Assembly: GCA_028456385.1 (NCBI GenBank)
Contig: JALNQF010000100.1
Coordinates: 1-64,000, forward strand
DNA length: 64,000 nucleotides
Reading direction: 5' to 3'
Source of the DNA: Ophiosphaerella korrae
Taxonomy: Eukaryota > Ascomycota > Dothideomycetes > Pleosporales > Phaeosphaeriaceae
Positions 24,503 through 35,041 of this stretch are shown one piece after another. Made by a program: the position numbers and the translations under genes. Positions within the stretch are counted from its first letter, which is position 1. Every line of letters starts with the position of its first letter. The notes below the pieces were generated by a model that made no database searches, was not told the DNA's origin, and was given only the letters and a program-made list of their open reading frames with translations.

Positions 24503-26470
24503 ATGGGGTGCTGTGGAGACCGCGAAAAGGGTCTCATCGTGTCCGAGGAGCAGAAATGGGACTACATTGTGCGTACTTGCGGAAACCCTCGACTACCAAT
24601 TGCATGCTAATCGGCGTAGAACCTCTCTGATTTCAAGTCTACCTCCTGCCTCGCCCCCTTCTCCTACGTCTGGCTATGGATGCTCGTCGTCATCTCTTGC
24701 GCCATCTATGCCGCCGACGCCTTCACCGCAGTCAACCTTCTCGCATTCAACAATTGGTCCAGCCAAGTCAAGCCCGCCGTGCCATTCGACATCGCAAAAT
24801 GGATCTTTGCCATCACCATCATCATCTCTTACGTCTTCCTCTTCTACCGCTACTTCCGCGCTGTTCGCGTCATCAAGTCTGGCAGTGTGACGGAATGCTA
24901 TCTAGAACCCGTTGCTGCCATCTGGCAGAGTATGCGCATCACTAAAGCCGGCCAAGGCTGGCGACGCTTCTTGGTTTTCGCCGAGTTGACCAAAAGTAAG
25001 AAGGGTGCCAACTACATTGCCCTCTTTGTCTACTTCCAGTTCAAGAGCGCATTGCTCATCATCGTCGCCCAAGGCCCTCGTGTCGCCATCAATGGCATGA
25101 CCTTGTATGCCGTTATGCAAGCACAGCTACTTCCAGTAGGTGATCACGCTTCCAAGGACCGCTCCAACTTTGAGCAATTCTTCATGAATATCAAAGTCTT
25201 GGTCGAAACTGGCAATAGGCAGGAGACTATTATTTACTTCTCAATGCTGTTCTCCTTGTTCATATGGGTCATTGCTGCTTTGGGTTTGATAATCTCGGCG
25301 CTTCTCTACATACTCTTCCTCTGGCACTACATTCCCAAAGCTGATGGTTCTCTGACTGCCTACTGTCGCCGAAAGATTGAGACTCGTCTGGAGCGCATTG
25401 TGGGCAAAAAGGTCAAGAAGGCAATTGAAAAGGCGAACCAGAAGCAACGAGAAGCAGAACGAAAGGCCATCAAGAAAGGCAACCTCGACCCCACCAAGAC
25501 GCGTCCTACATTGCCAAACCTCGAACCAGATGATGACAACTCTACTGTGATCTCCCTGGCACGTTCCGACACTGTGAGCACGAACACTACGCTCCCACCA
25601 TATTCAGCAAATGCACCAGGCAGGACAAACACCATGAACACCAATCGTTCCGGTGTAAATCCTCCGTACTCGATGATGGATGACAGGCCTAATATGCCCA
25701 CTCGGTCGAATACACAATTCACAAATTCCTCCTCAACGAGCTACCGATCCAATGCGCCGCTACTATCGCAGGCTGGATCTATGGGTACTGCTACGCCTAC
25801 CGACTACACAATGCCACCTTACAGCCGTGGTGTAGATTATTTCGACCAGCAGCCTGTCCGACCTTACACACCATCAGGCCGTCCTTTCTCACCAATGTCT
25901 CAAGGCAGAGCATCGCCAATGCCACCACGTGGAGCCCTCCCACCCGTTAACACAAATGTTTCAAGTCACCGCCTTGATTCGACCCCACAATCGATTTCTC
26001 CCCTTCCCAACGATCTTCGAGGGCCATCTCCCACTGCAGCCCGCCCGTATCCCGAATTCAGCCCCTTTGACAGCCGTGATGCGCAAAGTCAGCAGTCCTA
26101 CGAACTCTCGCCCGTTGACAGAACGCCCTCGAGCAACTACTACCCTACCTCACGTAGCCCCGAGGAGATCAGAGCACCCCAGCTTCCCAGTTCCCTACGG
26201 ACCGGGTCGCCAGTAATGTCTCAACTAGCAACAGGCCTGCCAACCCCCCGCGCAGGAACCGCTCCTCCACCACGCTCAGGCACCGCACCTCCCCGCCCCG
26301 GCCTCCCTGCATCTCTCCAATCCGCCATCCAACGCCGCGAAGCCTCGCAGCCCCTCCCCAATCGCAACACTCCCAGCGCCCTCGGCCAACAACGCAGCGC
26401 CACCGCACCCATCCAACAACCATCCTGGAACTCGCCCAACACCCACGACCAATCATCCTACCGCTACTAG
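24503..26470 (+). CDS. KCH1: KCH1/Prm6-family potassium transport protein
   Basis: Exon 1 is 24503-24568 and exon 2 is 24620-26470. The 51-nt intron (GTGCGT, branch GCTAAT, end GTAG) gives 638 residues. The N-terminus MGCCGDREKG offers a G2 myristoylation and C3/C4 palmitoylation pattern. Hydrophobic segments follow: residues about 38-60, 75-95, 135-160 and a long one about 230-265. This agrees with the KCH family of fungal low-affinity K+ channel-like proteins at the plasma membrane. In yeast these support K+ uptake and Ca2+ entry during pheromone or stress responses. After a basic, coiled-coil-like stretch (about 270-305), the C-terminal 330 residues are Pro/Ser/Thr-rich and probably disordered. 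The 22-codon first exon decides the start and restores the family's expected N-terminus. Confidence 0.85.
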
Positions 26471-27418
26471 TTCCCGCCCCACTACCACTTCAATTTCCTC
26501 ATGCATTGACGGCGTTTCTCTTCTCATTTCTATTAGATACAGCGTCCCATCTACCATTGGTACGACTCTTTTTCTTTCCAATACGACGCTCTCATGGTTT
26601 TGGGAGGGCTTGATGACTTTTTTTTCCTTTTTGACTTGCTGGCATGGTGTTGCTGCATGTGTTCCAAGATACCCCTCACCGCTGGTATCGGACGTCCATT
26701 CGTTTTTGGGAGGTGATGAGGGTTATGAGGAAGTGGAGTGGAGTAGCATGTAGGATATGGAATCTAGTGAGGGGAGAGGGGTTTGTAGGATATTCTATCA
26801 GAATTTAAAAGTATTATGATAAGTTAAGAAGGTAATGTGATGTTGAGAGTAGTTTGTGTAAGATTGTGATGAGAGACTATGTATGCTGGTTTCGGTTCAT
26901 CTGAGAAACTTATCTGTGCTAATTCCTGTCTCGCTTGTTTGCTCAAGCGTTTGAGGATAGTGTAGTAACGCACAGGTAATGGTTTTTAGTCCTCTCGCTC
27001 CAACCTGGTGCGCGTTGTGGCCAGAGCTACAGTGCCTTCAAATGGTGGAGCGCATCCTTATCAAAGTTTGACGAATTACGGCTCTAAATTACATCAGCTT
27101 TTATGCTCTGATCCGCCAAGCTTTGATAGGGATGCACTCCATGCGAAGGCACATATATCTTCTAGTCTCGAGTGGCTCGTGCGGCTTACACTATGTCAAG
27201 CATGGTCCGTGCTAGGCTTACTTCGCACACCGTAACCTACGTTGCAGTTCTTCGGGATCGAGCGTATTCACCTTTCTCACTTGATTTTTTTATATATCTG
27301 GTGTCCCGCATTGCCTGGCTCAGTGTCTAGGTAATAAATTCTGCCTTTTGAAAATCTCGGTTGAGACCTCGGGAGTGTGCGTGTTTGTCGTTCACCACCT
27401 AGGCACCTACCTCAGACA
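26471..27418. other. Intergenic: 3' UTR region plus a MITE-like element
   Basis: AT/T-rich 3' UTR-like sequence to about 26900, then a 124-bp inverted-repeat element at 27030-27153, then the promoter of the next gene. No coding feature is supported. Confidence 0.5.
27030..27153. mobile_element. Mariner-like MITE (short inverted-repeat element)
   Basis: Terminal inverted repeats of about 39-41 bp (27032-27072 against 27114-27152) match at most positions and enclose a 41-bp core. TA dinucleotides flank both sides (27028-27029 and 27154-27155), and the left end reads CAGTGCC, common at Tc1/mariner termini. It is too short to encode a transposase. Only one copy is visible here, so family membership is inferred. 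Confidence 0.55.
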
Positions 27419-29600
27419 ATGTCAGATACATCTGAGGGCGTATACAATTTCTGTAAGCAATGGAAAATCAATGATGAGCCTTCAATTGTTCGTCGCTCTT
27501 CTACTTACGCTGCTTGTGTCCAATGCGGTTGCAAGACCTGCACACTGGCCGAACAGCTTTTGAACGTTCTCGGCTACGTAAATCAAGACATACTTCAGAA
27601 ACAACCTGGGTTAATGATAGTATGCAATATTCCTACTTGGTATCCTTCTCCAATTTTTGGGGGCATTTCTCTAGAAGTTCCGCAAGATGATCGTGCTGGG
27701 AATTCAATCGTGCTTTCTGGTTTTGGAGGTTAGTTGGCCATTCACCTTCAAATAGGTTGCTGACACTGTCATAGAGCAAAATTTCTCATTTATACCAGCC
27801 GATGGCAGGATTTGCGGCGATACTAGCTTGAAGGACAGCTGGTTGATGGCCAAGAAGTGGATGCTTCAGTGTCTAGAGCGCCATGGGTGTTCCAGCGCAA
27901 CGCCAAATCAAGCTATTCTCCCGCACAGAGTGCTCGACTTGCAGGGCCCTTGCCCTTCCGGGATTCTCCTCTATGAATCTATCTGCCAGCAGGGCAGTTA
28001 CGCCTGCCTGAGCCATCTTTGGGGTAAAAGTCAACCGCTAAAAACCCTCAGAGCATCTCTTGCCAACCTGAAGAAGGAAATTTCTACAAGCGATTTACCA
28101 AAAACCTTTCTCGAAGCCATTGAAGTAGTGCGGTTTCTGGGTATTCGTTATCTGTGGATTGATTCTCTTTGCATTATTCAGGACGACCTTGATGACTGGC
28201 GACGGGAAGCGGCACTCATGGCGCAGGTATATCAAAACGCCACCATCACCATTGCGGCCACTGCATCCTCCGGTCCACAATCCGGATTATTCAAGAAGAA
28301 TCCTGTGGCAGCCTTTCGGGAGGTCTCTGATTTGACAAGAAACGTGGACCACAAGGGGATTTTCATCGTAGAAAGGACCTATCACGGAATTAGAAACCAG
28401 AAAGGTTTACCGGATCTACTGAAGCGAGGATGGGTGAGCTTCTTAATGCACAGATTACAAGTGATATAATTGACGTTATAGGTCATGCAAGAGCGCTGTC
28501 TCAGTCCACGTATCCTTTACTTCAACCACGAGCTCATTTTCGAATGCCACCAATTGACAACTTGCGAGTGCCCCTATCGCTCCCAACCTATTGAATTTTC
28601 TCCCCTTTCTGAGAAAAATATTATTCATCAGTTAGAACTCGTCGGGCAAAAGTCATGGCACTCGCTCGTTAGGTGGTTGCCTATCATTCGGCAGTACTCA
28701 ACCTTGCACCTAACCTTCGATAGTGATGTGTTACTTGCAATATCAGGCATAGCAAAAAGATTCCGTAAATACATGGGCGGTAAATATATTGCGGGGATGT
28801 GGGAACACTCTCTTTTGTTCGAGCTAGGCTGGAAAACGATAGCGCCTCGTTCCACCACGCGCCGCTCACCATGGGCAGCTCCGAGTTTTTCCTGGGCATC
28901 TGTCAAAATTTCCGAGTCACCGTTTGAGGAGGCTCGTGGCGACCACAACCATTGGGGCAATGATTGGGCGACTATCATTGCTACACACCGGCCTTTTCGC
29001 CGATGCGAAATCATAGATGTGGCCACAACACTGGCTGGATGCGATGAGACTGGCCAGGTCACAGCTGGGTACCTGGTTTTGAAGGGGCTTCTATACCCTA
29101 CTATTGTCAAGGGGCTTAACCAACTTGTATCGCCTGTTGAGCCACCGCTTGCTGAAGGCGAAACGCGGACTTTTTATGCAGATTTTGACTTTACCAACCC
29201 ATCCCCACCCCAGCATAACATCGAAAATGGAACTCAGGTTTATTGCCTTGTTCTCTGGTCTTATAATACACCGTCTTTGGATCATTCGAGTATGAGTCAG
29301 GGAGAATATTCCATAGACGAAGCGTACAGTTTGGTACTCAAGAGAATTGGAGATTGGGATGGAATAGAGGGCTTTTATGAGAGAATAGGAGTTATGAAAT
29401 ATACAGGTCGTTTTTGGAACATGACAAATGAGGAATCCACGAATGTGATCACGCCTTATAGTTGGGCATTCAATTTGGAAGATATTGGGACTATGTCTCC
29501 AGAATCAGGGATTGAGTATGTTCCATGGATAGAAGGTATTAGGAGAAGGTCAGGAGACGGAATCGGAGTTGTTGAGAATGCTATTGTGAGGATTGTCTGA
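27419..29600 (+). CDS. HET-domain protein (second copy type)
   Basis: Three exons (27419-27728, 27775-28433, 28482-29600) with 46-nt and 48-nt introns encode 695 residues. The HET domain begins near residue 178 with YACLSHLWGKS. It continues through FLGIRYLWIDSLCIIQDD, the AALMAQVYQNATITIAAT block and, across the second intron, RGWVMQERCLSPRILYF. The N-terminal 175 residues include a CVQCGCKTC cysteine cluster. Like its neighbour at 18390 it belongs to the fungal allorecognition/cell-death superfamily, but the two sequences are clearly different genes, not a recent duplication. Both splice junctions keep the frame and use consensus donors. Partner and specificity are unknown. Confidence 0.88.
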
Positions 29601-29879
29601 ACTGCAGATAGGCAAACAGAAATGCACAACGTTTGGCTACGAGTGAGATCATAGCTAGCAATCAAAATTTCTGTGGCACTGATATCTTGAATGTCGTATT
29701 TTATACGTATGGGTGTTGGGCTTTATTGTTCCAACTATTTCAACTTCTGAGAACTGAGTCTCAAAGACTCAAGATTCTACATCAGCCAGCCCTGCTCTTG
29801 ATTCCTAAGGCAACAAGAGCTAAAAAATAAACCATTACGCTTCCCACGTATACATTCGAAGCCCGTCTTGCATACTAGC

Positions 29880-31044
29880 TTAGTTATTATCATAAGGGCA
29901 TCTGATTTCGAAGTAGGAGAGAAACGGCCGACCTTGCGGAAAGTCGATAGTCTTTTCTCGACACATTTTTAACAGCCATCTGCTTTCACCAAGTTGATTT
30001 GGGTCGTCCCAGACATAATCTTCAAAAGGTTTTTCATGTGCATGTCGCATATTATCTAGCTCATCCTGCACTTCGGAAATCGCGCCATATCGTTCAATGT
30101 GTGTTTTCATGCTATTGCGTGTATATCGACGATAGTGTAAACCCCAAACAGGATACCGCTCACACCAGAGTAACTTGAGAAGGTACCTATGAGTCCAGCC
30201 TTGGGAGGTACAGGCTGTGCAGAAAAAGCCGTCTTCATAACGTGCAGTTGGTGTATCCTAATATGGGGCACGAATAACAGTAGCGTATCGAAGATAATGG
30301 CCGCTTACCAACCCGGTCGCTTTGATTACGGGGAAATGGCGCCGCAGTGCGCGCAAATCAAGCCCGAGCATCGGTACTTTGAGACTTCCTCTAGAAAAAT
30401 GGCCGTAGGCTCCCGATTGAAGTTGTACATTAGGGACCCGCGCAAGAATCTTGCACACCTTTTCTGTATCCTCAGGGCCTTTGCATCCTTGGACTGCTAA
30501 CTCAGCATCGCTCAACCAACACCTGTAACACCAGCGTTCTGGCGTTACTAGGTATAGAAGGTCGCCAAAATCCCACAGATGCTGCATCGTTCATCAACAA
30601 TATACAGCGCAGCATTTTTCCAACAGTATAGGAGCGGTATTGTAGCGCTAAGACGGCACCCAAAAGTTTTGGAAATGAAGCTACCGTTCAAAAACAAGGG
30701 AATTTGTCAACGTGGCCTCTAGCGTGCTGGTTGACCCATCTAAAGGCGAGGAGCGAGCAGATGTCGAGATAGGTAAAGATATGGTAGAGCAGTTTGGCGG
30801 GTAAGTTATCCAGATTGCCTAGATACGACCGTAAGGAGGTGTAGGACGAGACTGTATCGCTACGGTACTCTTGCTCAAAACACGAGACCGGATCAACGTC
30901 CCCGTTGAGTGTTGGAAAGTCGCCTAAGAAGTAGCCAGGCCGTGGCGCATGAAATGTGTAATCCTCAAATTTACGTATTGCAGTTCTGTTCTCCGTGGAG
31001 AATCCTCTGCCATTGCCCTGAATTTGGTATTCCCATATGGCCAT
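29880..31044 (-). pseudogene. F-box protein with zinc-binding motif, frameshifted
   Basis: From ATG 31044 the frame reads to an F-box (NLDNLPAKLLYHIFTYLDI, residues about 79-97) and then breaks near 30698. Coding sequence continues in another frame to DERCSICG near 30585. It then needs one extra base to enter WDFGDLLYLVTPERWCYRC. Those cysteines resemble the zinc motif following the F-box in a family I remember. A 51-nt intron (30258-30308) then splices cleanly to a final exon ending at 29880 with an HIERYG block. F-box proteins recruit substrates to SCF ubiquitin ligases. Two frame changes in otherwise good coding sequence argue for a pseudogene; assembly error is the alternative. Confidence 0.6.
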
Positions 31045-32275
31045 TTCGGTTATGGTAACCTCAAAACGACGAGGGGCAACATATAAGCTACGTGAAAGAA
31101 AAGGATACTAGAGACCGAAGGAAATGCACGCAGAAATATTGAGGAAAGCAATATGCTTTTGTCAAAGTGAGCTGTTAGATGCGTGGATACAAGGAGCCAG
31201 ACCTGCGATGGGTGAATTGGGAACGAGGTCGTACTGGTAAGGGTGTGAAATACTTTCTATGTAATTGGGTGGCGTAGTCCTGTAGCTATTTATGTCAGCG
31301 TCTGAACATAAAATTCCGACGGAATTAGCATCATGGAGATTTTAAAACAGATTCTTGCGATATACTGTGTCATACTAGTATGCACGTAGAAGTAGGAGGT
31401 AGGTGGCGACCTGCAGTTGGCGGGATGAGTTGAAATATATAGATTGAGTAGCTACATGACGAGTTGGTGTCGGTGTCTCTCTGCCCCATCCGATCTCACT
31501 TGGAGCCATTGCAGAGCCGCAAGGCTGATCTAAGACTCACCAATCACGTGCGGTTCTACTACGCCACAATACATGAGTTGAGTAACTATTTGACGAGTCG
31601 GTGTTGGTGTCTACCTGCTTCATCCAATCTCACTCAGAGGCCCCTGCAGACTCGCAAAGCTGACCTAACGCTCCCCGACCACGTGCGGTTCTGCTACACC
31701 ACAATACAAAAACAAGTAGTATATATGTGGATACTTAAACTAGTGGAAATTACCGAGTTGTTGACTGTTGACGCCGCACTTGGATGACCAATTGGCTGAA
31801 CATGAATACAAACAAAAAGCTGCCAAGCGCACTTGGCGTACAGAAACCATGACTCAAATTCTATGATCAGTTTCAGGTCTTGTGCTAACTAGTAAACTTA
31901 GAAATTCAAGTCAACCAAATCAGCGTCCTCGAGAACAGGGTCCTTTGGCCGATTCTCCACCGGTGCCGAACCATAAACTCTGTAGTGAGGGTTCTCCTAC
32001 GCGTCCGTAGCAAGACGCTACGATTATGAGTACCTCAATAAGCTTTCCAAAGTTTTTACGGCGAAACCTGGAAATTTATGTTTACACGAGCATAATCATT
32101 TAAAGATGTGCTACTCTTCTTTCATGTAAGAATCGAAAGGCTATATGTTTCTTATTCACTGATAGCGCCTTTTGGTCTATCAATTCCATAGCTATCGCTA
32201 TCATCATTGGACAGCAGTGTATGTTCTCTTCTAAATTCATGACCCTTCCATTCATTGTGGATAGTACTAGTGATG
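31045..32275. other. Intergenic with a 134-bp tandem duplication
   Basis: Apart from the duplication at 31444-31708, I see no gene or motif. Confidence 0.5.
31444..31708. repeat. Tandem duplication, two ~134-bp units
   Basis: Unit A (31444-31577) and unit B (31578 to about 31708) both begin TTGAGTA and end with CCACAATACA. Most differences are C/T or G/A transitions. A conserved CACGTGCGGTTCT block is present in both. Confidence 0.75.
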
Positions 32276-33253
32276 CTAGGGGTATCTGGCCTTCAACTCA
32301 CGCACAACCTCAGCGAGGCACGCTTGCTTATCATACTTTACGAGATTAGGCGAGCCATGTCTGTAATAAAGAGACTGTAGCAGTACTGGAATTCCATCCA
32401 GGATCAGCTCACCCACAGGAGTTCTATCAGTCTAAATATCGATATTGCTCTCATAATTTATCGGAATGAAGTGGAGTTGGCGCAAGTGATTTTTTTGCGT
32501 TTCGAAGAAATGACGGACAGGCCAGCAAGGACCCCACTGCGTCAAATCCATGTGTTCAGACTCATTTTCGTTATCTTCTTCGTTTTTATCTTCAGAATCT
32601 TCATTGTTCTCTCCGCCTCGGCCCTCGTCGTCCGACGTTGGAGGTGTTTCCTCATCGCCAGAAACATTGCTTTTGCTTTCAACCACAAAAGCATCGTCTT
32701 CGAGAACAACTATTGCTTCCCCATGCTCAGACTTGCTTATTTCTTTTGCTTCATCTTCTAGTGGATAAACTAAGAAAAAAGGCTGGGGTGTAGAGGCCTT
32801 TAAGATCTCGTCCGGGCATGCCATCCAGCGAACGATTCCGCTTTCCGTATCCAGTACAACGACGTCCTTGTCGCGTTTGCCATACATGAGGCCAATGCAG
32901 TGCTGTGGCACCCTACCTATAAATTTGTATTCATATCCCCCAGACATAAGAAGTGCGAGCTCAGGATGGTCGTTCCCATTTACCAAATCGTCTGCAGTAG
33001 TAGCCCAGTCAGCCAGCATGCATCTTGGGAGACCCTGCGGACTGACTGAACAAGGTTTGCTGACAAAGTATAGTAAGTGCCGGAGTAGTGCGGTAACTTC
33101 ATCAGTCTTTCTCAAGCCTTGCATAGTTTCGGTGGTGATGTTTGGCCAGCCACCTTGAGGCAGTTTAGTGCTGACCATAAACATCTTTGCGAGGAATTCA
33201 TAATAATCTCGAATGGCGGTGACATCCTCGTCGCGCGAGTACACTAGATTCAT
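32276..33253 (-). pseudogene. Protein of unknown function with in-frame stop before its last 51 codons
   Basis: ATG 33253 opens a 273-codon frame ending in TAG at 32432-32434. The same frame then stays open for 51 further codons of protein-like sequence (begins TDRTPVGELILDG, ends LKARYP) to a TAG at 32276-32278. The protein has an N-terminal part with DYYEFLAKMF and GGWPNI. A mid-part includes HCIGLMYGKRDKDVVVLDTESG. A long Asp/Glu-rich tract lies at about residues 185-235. The shape resembles fungal proteins of unknown function; I cannot name the family. It may still make a truncated 273-residue product. Confidence that it is a gene is fair; that the first stop is a lesion is inference. Confidence 0.6.
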
Positions 33254-33645
33254 TGGTAGAAACCTTATACGTTCTTTGGGCGTAATGCGAGCAGTTGAGC
33301 AGTTGAGCAGATGTGCTCCTTATATGGGCGGGCGGTTCTCGGCATGATGCAGGCTTGAGGGGACAAAATTTGATGCAGTTAAGAGCAGTCCCATGGTGTG
33401 TTATGTCAATTGTTCTCGACAACCATTACCAGAAATAAATCTGTCCGACACTGTCTGTCATAGTATATGTAGGTATCTACCTCCGGTACAGGGTGCTATG
33501 AACTTAACGATAGATGTTTTAGTGTGGATAAGTTTGCTCCGTAGTTCATCTTATTGATATCATTATAATTTTTCCGCGAAGCGCCTTCCAATTTTCATCT
33601 ATTTTGCTTCTGTTACTGTCCTTTTTACCTCATGCCCACTAAAAA

Positions 33646-34014
33646 TTAATAACCCGTAGCTACACAGTGCGCATAACCAGGCCATAACCCTCCGCTGCTT
33701 GATTCAACCACTGGATTTAGGGAATAAAATGTTTCCAGTTGCACGCCCGCAGCTTTCGCTATATCGGCATAGAATACACCGTTTCTTTGGAGGATCCACT
33801 TTGTGCAGTTATATGGGACACCAGTTTGCGTGGGGCTAGGAGCAGCAGGCCACACGCCAGGACAAACGTACTGTCCTTTTGATAGATTCCATCTGCAAGG
33901 TAGAGGTGTGGCTGGAGAAGCGGCTGGAGAGGAACTGAGACAAACTCTTATGGCGGGGAACAAACTAGAATTCAATACAAAACGAAGATTTTTGTATGCC
34001 GAAAGTTTACCCAT
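33646..34014 (-). pseudogene. LysM-domain protein fragment
   Basis: The 122-codon frame has no signal peptide. It holds the tail of one LysM-like unit (SSLFPAIRVCLS), a WNLSKGQYVCPGV segment and one fuller LysM unit (about residues 66-120), with YNCTKW, FYSLNP and LWPGYAHCV. Fungal LysM proteins bind chitin and are normally secreted, often with several units. The missing start and signal sequence suggest a 5'-truncated relic. An undetected upstream exon is possible, but I did not find one. Confidence 0.55.
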
Positions 34015-35041
34015 TCAGAAGTGTCTACTGTGTGGCTCTCAAGCTCCAATTTTCCATGTTGAATAACCGCTAGCTCGAATTTTACCACGATTTTATTTTT
34101 TAATTATTCTAGACGGTTAAGCGTGTCACATTCTCCTCTTAGGTCATGTATATACGTGACCAAAGTCGTCGCACTCGCAAAACTCTAAGCAAGAAAGGAG
34201 TGCTATAACAGCAAAAGGCCTAGGGCTTACGATATCGAAGCCACAGCCTGAGACTTGAAGTAAATTAGCTGAGAGCATAACAAGTCTCCTACAAGAGGTA
34301 ATCCTGGTTCAGGCGCCCAACACAAGTTCAAGCTATAAAGATTATGGGTCATGCACGAAATGTTCGGTGCAATACCTGTCAGTAATTTTAAAAGATATTT
34401 ATCCCTTAGGTAGCGAATTCGATTCAACGCGTTCTTTGATAGCCAACAAGCTTCATTCCAATTCCCACGATCGTTGTTGAGGGCTTGTCTTAGAGCATCA
34501 TGTGCTGCTCGGCCCGTTTTGGTCGCTCTCCAATGAGATCCTTGCAAGCAAAAATCACGAAGCACCCACCATTCTGTAGAGTAAAGGACCGAAGGTATCG
34601 AATAGTTGTGTGCAAGCTATGATTGCACCATGTGGATGCTCGTTGTAGTGACTTTGATGTAGATCAAAAGTTTGGTGTTGGTAAGGCGGAACACAAGGCT
34701 ACCGCAGGCGTAATAGGGCCTTTTGTGAACAACAATTTATCTAGTCAATCCACACTGCGTAAATGCGCCAGGATCCTCAAATTGGCTTAGGAAGATCAAG
34801 GATACAACCGCCTTGCTGCTAAATTAGGTCTCAATTTGGGAGCCCAAGACTGTGTATGGGTGTTCGTCATTGGTTCAGCGCCTGGTGCATTAGCGGCTAA
34901 GTTGACGCCTCACATTGGCTGAAACCTTGAACATCTCGCGATAAACTGCGCCGCATTTGTTTCGTCTTGTCAAAATACTTCCCGAGGACAAATTCTGAAG
35001 AATGTGATTGCATATAGTTGACTTCTTCTCGCCTTTTCATC
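34015..35041. other. Intergenic with one weak minus-strand ORF
   Basis: A 112-codon minus frame (34227-34565) has ordinary amino acid composition and no stop, but I recognise no motif. It could be an orphan exon or chance. Otherwise nothing was seen. Confidence 0.35.
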
